From: Alphaproteobacteria bacterium | Lineage (GTDB): Bacteria > Pseudomonadota > Alphaproteobacteria > UBA9655 | Reading direction: 5' to 3' | Length of the DNA: 64,000 bases | Assembly: GCA_017992885.1 (NCBI GenBank) | Contig: JAGONT010000003.1 | Span: forward strand, 1 to 64,000 | Shown: piece after piece, positions 1-9,227 of the stretch | Numbering within the stretch: the first letter of the stretch is position 1 | How the letters are laid out: each line of letters begins with the position of its first letter | Made by a program: the position numbers and the translations under genes | The notes under the pieces: generated by a model | The model's database searches: none | The model's input: only the letters and a program-made list of their open reading frames with translations | Told to the model about the DNA's origin: nothing

Positions 1-1665
1 AGCAGCCAATCGAAACCAGCGCATCGCTTCATCATAGTCCTGGAGAACGCCTAGACCCTTCTTATAGAGCAATCCAATATTGTTTTGTGCAGCTGCATGG
101 TTTTGTGCAGCGGCTAATTGATACCAACGCATTGCTTCAGCATAATCCACTACAACACCTTGGCCTTTTTTATAGAGCCCCCCGATGTTGTTTTGAGCAG
201 GGGCATAACCTTGAGCGGCAGCTTTCAAGTACCAGCTCAGGGCTTCAGCATAATCCTGTGGAACGTCGTGACCATTCTTATAGACTCCCCCAATTTGGTT
301 TTGCACCCAAGCATCATTTTCCTCACCTAGTATCAAAAGAAGACCAAGTGCGGAAGCTACATGTTCCTCAGTTCCAATGCCATTTTTATAACATAGCACT
401 AGCTCATGCCGAGCTATTTTATGTCCCTGTTTAGCAGCTTTCTTATACCATTTAAATGCTTTATCATGGTTCTTTCTAACTCCACGCCCTTCTTTATAAC
501 ATGTAGCAAGTTGATATTGTGATTCAACGTCTCCTCTCTTAGCCTCATCTTTGTAATTTACATAAATTGCTCTTGCTATTTTTTTTTCAGCTGAAGGAAG
601 TTCTGGATGATAAAAATCTTTGAGTTGATATTCCTGGATCCAACTCACCAAACGTTTAAACTTTACAGCAGATATCCTTGTCGCTGCATTTTCATCATTC
701 TGGTTTTCCTCATCATAGGCATGAACGCCAACTACATAATAGCCGCTATAGTCAGTTAATTGTGTCCACACACCACTCCCGCTTTGTTCTGGATATGTAT
801 CAATTTCGTAAGTGATTTGGTCTTTAAGGACCGTTTTTACATGATGGCTCATTGTCCACATTTGTGCTAATTGTCGATCCTTCTCGACTTTGTTTCCTGG
901 ATAGCCACTAATGTGTATAATGCTTTGCTTTAAAAAATTGTCCGGAGCCGCAAATATCCCCGCCCATCCTGTTCGATAACCAATGGATTCATCAAGAATA
1001 ACCATCCCAAAATCATACTCTTTATTCTGATTTTCTACCCAGTTACTAACACTTAATAATACAGCTCCTTGAGCTTCTCCAAAAAGCATTTCTGCTTCAT
1101 TCCGTGCTGGAATAAATTTAACTGATGTTGCCCATCCTTCCCCTATTTTATGAGAAAAAATATTATGGCCTGCTGTCAAAATATGATGAGGTCCTACAAG
1201 TGTTCCTGATCCTACATATTCTTTTCCATTTAAAAATTTTATAATCATATGGCCATGAAACTGATAAGGCAGTTCACTAGGATTCATCACACGAACATAT
1301 CCTTCCTGTCCTGAAATAACTCTATTTAAGATGATATCCTCCCAGGACTTAGGTTCAACAACTGCGCTTCGACCGTCTTCACAAATTGCGATATTAAGAG
1401 AATCTTGCTTATAAGGATTCACAAGCAATTTCTGGGCTCGTGCTATCTCTTGTGCTTCTGGGTAAAAATCTGTATGGCTGATTCCTATAGAGCTAGATTC
1501 TCGAAAGGAAGATTCACCAGATTGATAAGGAGGAAGATTTTGGCTTACTCTTAAATCTTTAATAATAGTTCTTTTGAGTCCTTGTTCATCATCATTCTCG
1601 TTGAGAACCGCCAAAACAGAAGAAGAAAACAAAAGAGAAAATATTACTAAAAGATGCTTATTCAT
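1..1665 (-). CDS. Secreted V8/trypsin-like serine protease with C-terminal Sel1 repeats (3' end cut by window edge)
   Basis: An uninterrupted minus-strand frame runs from ATG at 1665 off the left edge (at least 555 codons), preceded by AAAAGGAG. Residues 1-19 form a signal peptide. The protease domain shows the chymotrypsin-fold triad: His167 in LTAGH, Asp218 in YDFGMVIL and Ser295 in EQSGSG. From about residue 365 a series of Sel1-type repeats follows (AxxxxxxAxxWYxKAAxQGxxxAxxxLxxxYxxGxGV pattern, at least five). Sel1 repeats are known protein-protein interaction solenoids, common in secreted bacterial effectors. I infer an exported protease whose repeats recruit a partner. The C terminus is not visible, so further domains cannot be excluded. 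Confidence 0.8.
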   Translation of the reverse strand, partial: MNKHLLVIFSLLFSSSVLAVLNENDDEQGLKRTIIKDLRVSQNLPPYQSGESSFRESSSIGISHTDFYPEAQEIARAQKLLVNPYKQDSLNIAICEDGRSAVVEPKSWEDIILNRVISGQEGYVRVMNPSELPYQFHGHMIIKFLNGKEYVGSGTLVGPHHILTAGHNIFSHKIGEGWATSVKFIPARNEAEMLFGEAQGAVLLSVSNWVENQNKEYDFGMVILDESIGYRTGWAGIFAAPDNFLKQSIIHISGYPGNKVEKDRQLAQMWTMSHHVKTVLKDQITYEIDTYPEQSGSGVWTQLTDYSGYYVVGVHAYDEENQNDENAATRISAVKFKRLVSWIQEYQLKDFYHPELPSAEKKIARAIYVNYKDEAKRGDVESQYQLATCYKEGRGVRKNHDKAFKWYKKAAKQGHKIARHELVLCYKNGIGTEEHVASALGLLLILGEENDAWVQNQIGGVYKNGHDVPQDYAEALSWYLKAAAQGYAPAQNNIGGLYKKGQGVVVDYAEAMRWYQLAAAQNHAAAQNNIGLLYKKGLGVLQDYDEAMRWFRLAA

Positions 1666-2087
1666 AAGCGCTCCTTTTCTTTTTATAAATTGAAAAATAG
1701 AGTCAGAGGAGTATTTTTTCAGGATTATATTTGAATACAGTAAAATAGGAGATATAAGAAAATGCTTAAAATATTTAGTAAAATTCATAAATGTCTCTCT
1801 ATTTATGTTATAAGTAATAATAGAGATATTGGAAATGTCAATCGAATTTAATTGAATAAGTATCTCCATTGAGATTAAAGGAAGCGTTTAAATGCTGATG
1901 TAAAAAAATAAAAAAGTTAGATTATGTTTCAGCCAGGACTTTTTGAGATGTAAAGGTTATGAAGGCATGCGACCGGTTTCTTCAACAAGAACCACTGGAG
2001 GTTATTAGAGATATATTAACCTTTGCGAGCATTCAAATAAGGAGTTTTCCATCCACCAGCAGCGTTACCAACAAATCTGACTGTTTT
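1666..2087. other. Intergenic region, no gene supported
   Basis: AT-rich stretch between two leftward genes. It should contain the promoter of the protease gene. A short plus-strand reading frame (1959-2189) lacks a ribosome site and overlaps the end of the next gene, so it is not called. Confidence 0.5.
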
Positions 2088-2630
2088 CTAAAACTGAATA
2101 TCAAGGAGCGGTTGCTCGGGGCCTTTTGCTTTACGCTTGTGCTCAAACTCTTCTCCAATAATATAAATAAGCTCATGCTTATCTTCTGAATCTATATTTC
2201 TTTCTCTTTGTAAACTAGCTGCTATCTCCTTCAGAAATGCACCTAATCTTTGAGAAGCCCCAGCAAAATAAGTGCTTTTTCTTTGAAACCAAGCTCCATC
2301 AAGAGTTACTAATGCTACGGAAACAAATGCTAAGCTTCCAGAAATACCATCCTTAGTGGGATCCTCACTGACAACCTCAGCTGTTGAAAGAGCAATCCCT
2401 CCAGATGCTACACCTGCTATTATTGCTAGCATTTTTGTAAAAAAAGAAAGACTATCGTATAGTTGCTGCCTGTTATGTTTGTTAGAATCTTTCCACAGTT
2501 CTTCATATTCGTGGAATTTTGAAATAGTTATGCTTCTCCTTGCTTCTATTTTATCTTCTTCAGTCAAAGTTGCACAAGCCACGTTAGCGAGAAATAAATT
2601 TAGCACAATGGATACAAGTGTATTTTTCAT
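2088..2630 (-). CDS. Small membrane protein with signal peptide and two TM helices (unknown; SLATT-like layout)
   Basis: 180 aa, not recognised with confidence. Residues 1-20 resemble a signal peptide (ends VACA). A charged helical stretch (about 25-60) is followed by two hydrophobic segments (about 63-85 and 95-112), then a long amphipathic helix and a polar tail. A pair of TM helices followed by a long cytosolic helix is the layout of SLATT/DUF4231 effector proteins, but the leading signal-like segment is unusual for them. No SMODS, SLOG or other partner gene is adjacent. The gene stands alone, flanked by the protease and an IS remnant. Confidence 0.5.
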   Translation of the reverse strand: MKNTLVSIVLNLFLANVACATLTEEDKIEARRSITISKFHEYEELWKDSNKHNRQQLYDSLSFFTKMLAIIAGVASGGIALSTAEVVSEDPTKDGISGSLAFVSVALVTLDGAWFQRKSTYFAGASQRLGAFLKEIAASLQRERNIDSEDKHELIYIIGEEFEHKRKAKGPEQPLLDIQF

Positions 2631-2751
2631 GACCTTTAATCCCCTTCAGAGCTTTTCACTTTAAAAAATTAATTATTTTGTTTCTAATATTGCTCGATTA
2701 CCTAAAAAATTCAACAGAAAAAATAGATTATAGAGTGTGAATATTAGGATC

Positions 2752-3765
2752 AAATGCCTTCCCATTTGACTAAGGTTATATGCCTTGATATGATTTTTAA
2801 ATGCCAAGGCAGACGTATCCAAAAACTATCATGGAATTTGCTGTGCAATTTCATAATGATGAAGTCTGCTTAAAGTATCTGATTGAGAGCCGTTGGCCAG
2901 ACGGCTTTATTTGTTCCCACTGCGATCACACAGGTGAGTGGTGGTTAGAAAAATATAAGCGCTTTGAGTGCACGACATGCCACAAACAAGTTTCTCCACT
3001 CGCAGGAACATTATTGCATAGATCCCATTTACCAATTCATTTATGGTTTTGGGCGGCTTATCTTGTGACAACACATACTCCAGGAATGAGCGCAGTCCAA
3101 CTGCAAAGGTAGCTTGGGGTTTCTAAAATCGATACAACCTGGTTTTTGCTTCATCGACTGAAACAAGGCATGCTTAATATTGAACGCAGCCCTTTGTCAG
3201 GCCTTATTGAGACAGATGGGACTTATATTGGAGGACCTGCAAAAGGTAAAAAAGGCCGAGGCGTTTGAGAGGCAAAAAATAAAACACTTGTTGGAGGAGC
3301 TGTTGAAGTCCTAAGCTATTTTGATAAGAGAGGGAAAGTTCAAAAAAAGTCAGGTAGATTAAGGCTTCAAATACTAAAAGCAGCGAGTGAGGAGGAGATT
3401 AGAAAATTTGTGAGAGACAATATTGCCTTAGGCAGTACCATTAAGAGTGATGGATGGAGTGGTTATTCCTCTAGTGCACTTGCGGGCTACTACCATCAAC
3501 GAGAAGTTCAAGGAAACCCACAAAAGCCCAGGAATTAGCACCTCAAATTCATCAGGTCTTTGCAAACTTAAAGGCTTGGCTGATTGGAATTCATCATGGT
3601 GTTGATCCAAAGTATTTACAATTTTATTTGAATGAGTTCGTTTTTAGGTTTAACCGTAGGGGACATCCGATGTCAGCTTTTAGAAGCTTATTTGAGATTT
3701 TAACAGCGAAACAGCCCCTAACTCTACGCAAACTTATTGAACCTTAGTCAAATGGGAAGGCATTT
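2752..3765 (+). mobile_element. IS1595-family insertion sequence, transposase decayed
   Basis: A 1,014-bp element bounded by perfect 26-bp terminal inverted repeats (2752-2777 and 3740-3765; core GCCTTCCCATTTGACTAAGG). The transposase stop codon lies inside the right repeat, as is common in compact insertion sequences. The 8 bp flanking each end (TTAGGATC and CTCCTTAT) do not match, so no target-site duplication is seen; the insertion may be old or rearranged. Confidence 0.8.
2801..3747 (+). pseudogene. IS1595-family transposase, inactivated
   Basis: The N-terminal piece has the zinc ribbon of IS1595 transposases (C-x2-C at ICSHCD and C-x2-C at CTTCHK). The frame is broken by TAG at 3110-3112, by TGA near 3268, and by a frameshift near 3530 that moves the C-terminal part to another frame. 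Continuing through the breaks, the ISXO2-type DDE region is readable: ETDGTYIGG (first Asp), KSDGWSGY (second Asp) and a C-terminal FRFNRR motif, ending with TAG at 3745-3747. With three lesions it cannot make active enzyme, though the intact ends could still be moved in trans. Confidence 0.85.
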
Positions 3766-3938
3766 CTCCTTATTCAGTGGGGCCTTTCTTATATCATTTA
3801 TCTATCTTTACGTAAATATTCTCTTTTATTTTAGGCTCAAAGCTGATTTTATAGAGCCTCAGAATTTTAATTTTAGCGTATGAAAAGAAAATTTTATAAG
3901 AGAGTTTGAACACGTGCATCTAACTTGTCCCCTTCATT

Positions 3939-3968
3939 AAAATCCGGTAAGATTTGTTACCGGATTTT
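3939..3968. repeat. Palindrome AATCCGGTAA-N6-TTACCGGATT
   Basis: Perfect inverted repeat of 12-bp arms (3939-3950 and 3957-3968) with a 6-nt loop in otherwise gene-free DNA (3766-4115). A degenerate copy lies at 7814-7840, right before the integrase gene. It could be a terminator-like hairpin or a recombination site; there is no clear T-run. Confidence 0.5.
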
Positions 3969-4115
3969 AAAGAGAGGAACCTTAAATTTCAATCAAATCC
4001 AACATTTTTCTGTATGAATTTGTATAAGCTTAACTTTTAGCAGTATGTTCCTACTTTACTTTTATGATTAAAAGAATTTCCTTAATTTTTATCGCAAATA
4101 TGCTATATTAACGAT

Positions 4116-4250
4116 ATGACATGGTGCATTGAGTTTCACCACAAAGGAAAAGAAGAGATTGAAGCGCTATCCTTGAAAATGACGACAAAACTTTCCATCT
4201 CCAATGTCCAATCTGAGTACGAAAGCGTTATTAAAAAGTTTCCAATTTAA
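4116..4250 (+). pseudogene. Possible remnant of a RelE/HigB-like toxin gene (44 aa)
   Basis: ATG at 4116, TAA at 4248-4250. The start (MTWCIEFHHKGKEEIEAL) resembles the first strand and helix of HigB/Gp49-like toxins (WxIEFxxKxxEEIxAL), but the rest of the domain is absent. A disconnected tail in another frame ends near 4310. No antitoxin gene follows. I treat this as a decayed fragment; it could be chance. Confidence 0.25.
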
Positions 4251-4317
4251 TAAGCGTATTTATGCAAGTGTCCCCAAATCGCACAAATCCTCACGTCGGG
4301 CCAAGAAGTAAGTAGAA

Positions 4318-6141
4318 TTACTTTTTCTCCATATTCATTTTTTCTTTTAATTTTCTTATTATTGAAGTTTTCCATTCCTGAAAATCAGTACTTTCTTCCA
4401 TATTTGGCATAAAGTGCATGATACTTTCTTGTACCGAAGCCTCTAAACTTAATACTATCATTGCTACTTCTTCTGTAGGAGTAATTTCTAACTTTTTTTG
4501 AAAATCCTGTAGAAAGTTTACGTGGTTAACAAACAGAACTTTATCAGGAGTAATTTGACGTGCAGCAGCTCCTAAAGCTTCATCCCAAATTTCACAACCT
4601 GTTGAAATATTAATTAAATTCATTCCTAATATCGCAGAAGGTAGGAGCATCCAACAAACAACAGGCACAGACTTAAATTGCTGGATTGTTAAAGTGGCCG
4701 TCGTCGCAAAAGAGCCTAATCCCGCTAGAGTGATAGAAGTGTATCCTATATATCTTTGTGTCCAGTGAGTTAATGTTTGGTTTAAAGAATGTGCTCCATC
4801 GCCTATCCTTGAAAGCTGTAGGCCGAAAGAGCCTCCAACTGATAACCCAATTTCTATAAGGGGAATACCAGCAACCACCATGATGGGATATTCTAAACCA
4901 CTTGAAGAACTCCATATTTTTTCTATTCCACCTGGCACAGTTGCAATTAATCCCAACCAGGAAAGTGCAGTAAAAATTGCAAAAGCTGGTACAAGTATGA
5001 TCGCTTTTTTATTAACTTTTGGAGGAGAGAAAGATAAGTCTTTGAATATATGATTTGTTAATTTTACCCAGCGTTGATCAGGTGCTGCATTTTCTAAATC
5101 AAGCGCTTCCTGAGCCATCTCTTTTAACGACCTAATCTTATCACCTAACTCTTTTTGAGATAAATGTTTTAGTTTTTCATTGGCTCGGATTGTTGATTCA
5201 GTGAATGCCTCTTTAACTTGCTCTAAGAACTCTAGCTCAGAAGGAGGGTTGCTAGCTTTCTTTGGGCTTTTTAACCATGTCCATACTTCTTTAAGCTGTC
5301 CGTGAGTTAGAGATAAAAAGAATTTATTGGAAACGAGCGTTACTAAGCCAATGCAAGGTATAACCACATATTTTAAACCTTCTATCCCTTCCTTTTCTTG
5401 GTCAATTAGGCTTAAAAGAGTAAGAGGAATAGCAGAAGCTATGGCTAATCCCCACTCTCCCAAACTAGGTAACCATGAGGTGAATTTAGAACAACACCGT
5501 CGAAGAAAACTTGGTTTTTCAGTCTCTACTGGTGCCTTAAAATTTTGCTTTGGCTTTAATGAGGGAAGCATTCCATATATTGTAAAAGTATAAAACAAAG
5601 TCTCAAGAGCCATGTTACTCCCACCTAAGTATGGCCCCAAACCGCTAGCGACATCATCTGAGATGCTAAAACCAGAAAATTTTGCAAATTCTTCAGGGAA
5701 ATGTTCACCAATTAAGAAAGTTAATGAGCCAATAGTAGAAATGGTGGCCCCTGCAAGAAGAGTAAGCAATATAGCTGCTTTCCTTTTCGCATAAGTTTTT
5801 GGAATTGATTTTCCGCTTATAACATCAAGATGGTCTGTTGCTAATCCTACTAACGGATTATTAGATAAATTTATCAGACGTTCGTCAAATTCCTCATCCT
5901 CAAGTATGGGGCTAGGATGTTGATTAAATGTATCAAGAAAAATATCATTTTCTAGAGCTATTTCATCTCTATCTCCACCTATTATTATTGCTGGTTTCGA
6001 AAAGCTAGTAATATGCTCCATCTCTTCTTCGTACATACACCAAGCACAATCTGGTAAAACAAGAGATATTATAATTAAAGATGAGAGAAGCTTAGTGAAG
6101 GCAGTCCTCATACTCCTTATGCTTATGTGGAATTGAATCAT
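4318..6141 (-). CDS. Multi-pass membrane protein of unknown function
   Basis: 607 aa, not recognised. The N terminus is a signal sequence (hydrophobic 18-34, then a Glu-rich stretch). Further hydrophobic segments sit near residues 120-143, 165-190, 228-248, 255-275, 380-405, 415-440, 465-490 and 495-515, separated by charged helical regions (about 285-370 and the C-terminal 100 residues). The start at 6141 overlaps the stop of the upstream Ada-AlkA gene (ATGA) and has a GGAG 8 nt upstream inside it, so the two are probably translationally coupled. The internal Met11 has its Shine-Dalgarno-like AAGGAG only 1 nt away, which makes it less likely. The coupling may simply be positional; no repair role is visible. 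Confidence 0.7.
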   Translation of the reverse strand: MIQFHISIRSMRTAFTKLLSSLIIISLVLPDCAWCMYEEEMEHITSFSKPAIIIGGDRDEIALENDIFLDTFNQHPSPILEDEEFDERLINLSNNPLVGLATDHLDVISGKSIPKTYAKRKAAILLTLLAGATISTIGSLTFLIGEHFPEEFAKFSGFSISDDVASGLGPYLGGSNMALETLFYTFTIYGMLPSLKPKQNFKAPVETEKPSFLRRCCSKFTSWLPSLGEWGLAIASAIPLTLLSLIDQEKEGIEGLKYVVIPCIGLVTLVSNKFFLSLTHGQLKEVWTWLKSPKKASNPPSELEFLEQVKEAFTESTIRANEKLKHLSQKELGDKIRSLKEMAQEALDLENAAPDQRWVKLTNHIFKDLSFSPPKVNKKAIILVPAFAIFTALSWLGLIATVPGGIEKIWSSSSGLEYPIMVVAGIPLIEIGLSVGGSFGLQLSRIGDGAHSLNQTLTHWTQRYIGYTSITLAGLGSFATTATLTIQQFKSVPVVCWMLLPSAILGMNLINISTGCEIWDEALGAAARQITPDKVLFVNHVNFLQDFQKKLEITPTEEVAMIVLSLEASVQESIMHFMPNMEESTDFQEWKTSIIRKLKEKMNMEKK

Positions 6142-7589
6142 TGGCTTTTCTCCGTTAATTTAAACCACAAGTGCATTGCGGCATAAGATCGCCAAGGTTG
6201 CCATGTTTTAGTAAGCTCTTGAGCTACGTTGGGTGAGCGAATTTCTAAGGCTTTCATTAATTCTCTATCATTATATGGAAAGGCATCGGGCCACGACAAA
6301 GCGCGCATGATGATATATTGAATTGTTCGTTCATCAATATTTGGTAACAAACGAAGTCGTTCTAGGTCTCTAGACACGTCAGCATTTGGTGTGAGAATTA
6401 AGCTTTTATCTATAATAGCTTGTGCCAAAAGTATAATTGCTTGAGCTTTATTATGCGGAATCTCAAGGGCATTAAATTCATCGAGTGATGCAGCAGATAG
6501 ACGTTCAGGGCTAGGAAAAGCATATGTCACTTTAGGAAAGGGTGTAGGGTGAAATTCACCAAAATAGGTAATAATTCGTTCAGCTAAGGCCTGAGTTTCG
6601 TTTATTGCTACGTGCTGACTTAAAATGGCCCGTACAGCTATCTCAAACCCGTCAAATGCACCTGGCGCTCGTAAACCTGGGTGATCTTCAGCTAGTGGAC
6701 CTAATGCTGGTATAATTTTTTCTAGTGAGCAAGTTAGATCAAAGAGCAACTTAACGCGTTTGAGGACTAGCAAAATTACATGCGCAAGTTTAATGTCAAT
6801 TATTACTCGCAGCACAGATAAGCTTGGTACTATTTCGACTGCTATCCAACCAACGTGCCACTTGCCCTTTTGCTTTAGACGTACTATGCGTCTATAGGTT
6901 CCTTTGTATATCTCCTCACTTCTTGGAATAGCTTTCTCCTTTAAGAAATTAAGAAGAACTTGCCAATCTAAAGGAGGTTGATAACTAAGATCAAAAGCTA
7001 ATGAGTCAACAGACTCTTGCGTGGCTATGCTACGCCGAAAGCTTGTGGGGTTAACACCATATCGAGTCTTAAATAATACATTAAAACGACGTAGACTGTT
7101 AAATCCAGAAGCGAATGCTATTTCAGTAATTGGGAGTGTAGTGTCAATAAGCAAGCGCTTTGAAAGAAGTAAGCGCTGAGTTTGAGCAAACGCAATTGGG
7201 CTCACTCCTAACTCTGTATGGAAGATTCTTCGTAAATAACGGTCAGTAACCCCTAGTTTTTCAGCTAGCTCTTTTATCTTTGCTTCATTTAGAAACCCTT
7301 CTTCAATCCAATTCATAGCTTTTTGCGTTATTTTTGTGATAAGTGCACTTCGAGTGTTACCTGGAGCTTGTTCTGGCCTGCAACGGAGACAGGGACGAAA
7401 CCCTGCAACTTCTGCTGCTGCGGCAGTTGAAAAAAACTGACAATTTTCAAATTTGGGAGGCCTCGCTATACAAATTGGCCGACAGTAAATACCGGTTGCA
7501 TTAACTCCAAAAAAGAAGTGCCCATCAAATCTAAGATCGTGAGAGCGAACGGCCTTATAACATTGTTCTTTATTAAGTAGCATAGACAT
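6138..7589 (-). CDS. Ada-type regulator / AlkA 3-methyladenine DNA glycosylase fusion
   Basis: 483 aa. Residues 10-75 are the Ada methylphosphotriester domain with four zinc Cys (36, 40, 67, 70); Cys36 corresponds to the methyl-accepting Cys38 of E. coli Ada. Residues about 85-185 form an AraC-type double HTH (ends NPTSFRR). Residues about 195-300 match the AlkA N domain, and about 310-470 the HhH-GPD glycosylase. Asp441 (in AFPYNDREL) is the likely catalytic Asp. The helix-hairpin-helix, normally LPGIGPWTA, reads LPNIDERTI, so both hairpin glycines are lost and DNA binding may be weakened. Expected role: sensing alkylated phosphate backbone, activating its own operon and excising alkylated purines. 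The downstream membrane gene overlaps it by 4 bp. Confidence 0.9.
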   Translation of the reverse strand: MSMLLNKEQCYKAVRSHDLRFDGHFFFGVNATGIYCRPICIARPPKFENCQFFSTAAAAEVAGFRPCLRCRPEQAPGNTRSALITKITQKAMNWIEEGFLNEAKIKELAEKLGVTDRYLRRIFHTELGVSPIAFAQTQRLLLSKRLLIDTTLPITEIAFASGFNSLRRFNVLFKTRYGVNPTSFRRSIATQESVDSLAFDLSYQPPLDWQVLLNFLKEKAIPRSEEIYKGTYRRIVRLKQKGKWHVGWIAVEIVPSLSVLRVIIDIKLAHVILLVLKRVKLLFDLTCSLEKIIPALGPLAEDHPGLRAPGAFDGFEIAVRAILSQHVAINETQALAERIITYFGEFHPTPFPKVTYAFPSPERLSAASLDEFNALEIPHNKAQAIILLAQAIIDKSLILTPNADVSRDLERLRLLPNIDERTIQYIIMRALSWPDAFPYNDRELMKALEIRSPNVAQELTKTWQPWRSYAAMHLWFKLTEKSQ

Positions 7590-7636
7590 ACTAACGTCAT
7601 TTATTAGTTTAATAAAGGAACTCTAATATTTTTTTT

Positions 7637-7727
7637 CGGTCCGTGCTCGCCGTTTTCGGACAGAGCATTTTTTATTGAAAGTAGGATTGTTCCTACCTAA
7701 CACCCAACATCTTAAGACGTGGGTGTT
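7637..7727. other. Cluster of hairpins between divergent genes
   Basis: GTAGGA-ttgt-TCCTAC (7681-7696) is followed at once by AACACCCA ... TGGGTGTT (7699-7706 with 7720-7727), and a GTCCG...CGGAC pair lies just before. Subterminal hairpins like these are found at IS200/IS605 ends, but no tnpA or tnpB is present, so that origin is a guess. The region lies in the 269-bp divergent gap between ada-alkA and the integrase and must also hold their promoters. Confidence 0.35.
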
Positions 7728-7813
7728 TCCCAATTCCATTTTATCTACATAAAAATAGAGATTTTTAGAGTCTGTGAATTTTAAAGATTCGATGCAATTT
7801 GGCATGCTACCAA

Positions 7814-7840
7814 AAATCCGTTAAGGTTAATTACCGGATT
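7814..7840. repeat. Degenerate second copy of the ATCCGGTAA palindrome
   Basis: AAATCCGTTAA...TTACCGGATT, sharing TTACCGGATT with the perfect palindrome at 3939-3968. It ends 18 bp before the integrase start codon, a typical position for an attachment or operator site. Confidence 0.4.
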
Positions 7841-7858
7841 ATATAAAAACGTATCAAG

Positions 7859-9160
7859 ATGACAAATAAATACTATATTCCTACACCTGTTTTTGACACC
7901 TTTGAGGAAGTGATGGCACAGCATAAAAAGATTTATGCTGATGAAAACCCTCTTCAGATCATCTCTCAGTGGTTAGATTATTGCTTCTTCTCAACAAAAA
8001 TTACGGTACCACTATTCGCTCCCAAAGATTATCAAATGGCTCTCAACTTCTTACACAGCTACCGTGGTAGCGCTGATACCTTTACGGCTTATCGTCGAGA
8101 CCTAGAACGCTTTCTTCAATGGAGTTGGTTTGTGCGCAATCAATCACTGTTAGAGCATAAGCGAGAAAACATTGAATCCTTCATTGAATTCTGCCTAAAG
8201 CCTTCCAAACGTTGGATCGGATTAAAAACCGTTGCACGTTTCAAGACAATTCATGGAGAAAAGAGACCTAATCCTGAATGGCGGCCTTTCGAAGCTCATA
8301 TCAATAAAAAAAACCATAAAGATGGGCTTAAACCTGATAAAGATTCTTATCAATTCTCACAGCAATCTTTAAAAGTTATGTTTGGTATCTTGAGCAGCTT
8401 TTATAACTATCTTCTACAAGAGGAAGTCGCTCAGGTCAATCCCATTGCCTTAATTCGGCAAAAAAGTAAGTTTATTCAAAAACAAGCTAAAATACAGCCC
8501 ATTCGGCGTCTTTCTAACCAACAATGGGAAACCGTAGTCAATCTTGCGAAAGAAAAGGCACTTAAAGCTATTGCTCATGAACGAACGGTTTTTATTCTTT
8601 CATGCCTCTACGGCATGTATTTGCGGATTTCTGAATTAACAGCAAGACCTCGTTGGACACCCACCATGGGAGATTTTTACAAAGATTCTGAAGGTAATTG
8701 GTGGTTTAAAACAGTAGGAAAAGGAAATAAGGCAAGGCAAATCGCGGTAAGTAATGCCATGCTAAATGCCCTAAAGCATTATCGTGTGACATACCTGAAG
8801 CTTCCCCCCTTCCCTTCTCTGGATGAAAAAATTCCACTAATCCCTCATGCTAAAAATCCCAACACACCTCTGACCAGTGAGAGACCCATACGACGACTTA
8901 TACAAGTTTGCTTCGACCAAGCAGCGGATTACTTAGAAACCAATGGCGATCAAGAAGAAGCAAATAATCTTCGCATGGCAACGGTACATTGGCTAAGGCA
9001 CACAGGGATATCTGAAGATGTAAAACATCGCCCTCGAGAGCATGTGCGTGACGACGCAGGCCATAGCTCAAGTGCTATTACAGATAAATACATTGATATT
9101 GAGCTAAGAGAACGCCATAAAACGGCGAGAAATAAAATGCTCACCACAGAAAACGCATAA
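7859..9160 (+). CDS. Tyrosine recombinase / integrase
   Basis: 433 aa. The SAM-like N-terminal core-binding domain spans about residues 50-200, the catalytic domain about 215-420. Catalytic residues are visible: Arg256 in LRISEL, Lys288 in the beta-hairpin VGKGNK, His377 and Arg380 in HWLRH, His402 in AGHSS and nucleophile Tyr411 in DKYID. All are present, so the enzyme should be active. It catalyses site-specific strand exchange, probably integrating or resolving the element it belongs to. It stands alone, with no excisionase adjacent, and the ATCCGG palindrome lies directly upstream. No tRNA gene is seen next to it to suggest an attachment site. Confidence 0.9.
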   Translation: MTNKYYIPTPVFDTFEEVMAQHKKIYADENPLQIISQWLDYCFFSTKITVPLFAPKDYQMALNFLHSYRGSADTFTAYRRDLERFLQWSWFVRNQSLLEHKRENIESFIEFCLKPSKRWIGLKTVARFKTIHGEKRPNPEWRPFEAHINKKNHKDGLKPDKDSYQFSQQSLKVMFGILSSFYNYLLQEEVAQVNPIALIRQKSKFIQKQAKIQPIRRLSNQQWETVVNLAKEKALKAIAHERTVFILSCLYGMYLRISELTARPRWTPTMGDFYKDSEGNWWFKTVGKGNKARQIAVSNAMLNALKHYRVTYLKLPPFPSLDEKIPLIPHAKNPNTPLTSERPIRRLIQVCFDQAADYLETNGDQEEANNLRMATVHWLRHTGISEDVKHRPREHVRDDAGHSSSAITDKYIDIELRERHKTARNKMLTTENA

Positions 9161-9227
9161 AAATATTTGAGGCAATACTTAATCAAAGGATAATAATAAA
9201 GTTTTCATAGAAATGCTAATCCTATAG

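Noticed and set aside
1959-2189. Short plus-strand reading frame of 76 aa
   Set aside because: It overlaps the end of the minus-strand SLATT-like gene, has no ribosome site and shows no recognisable protein.
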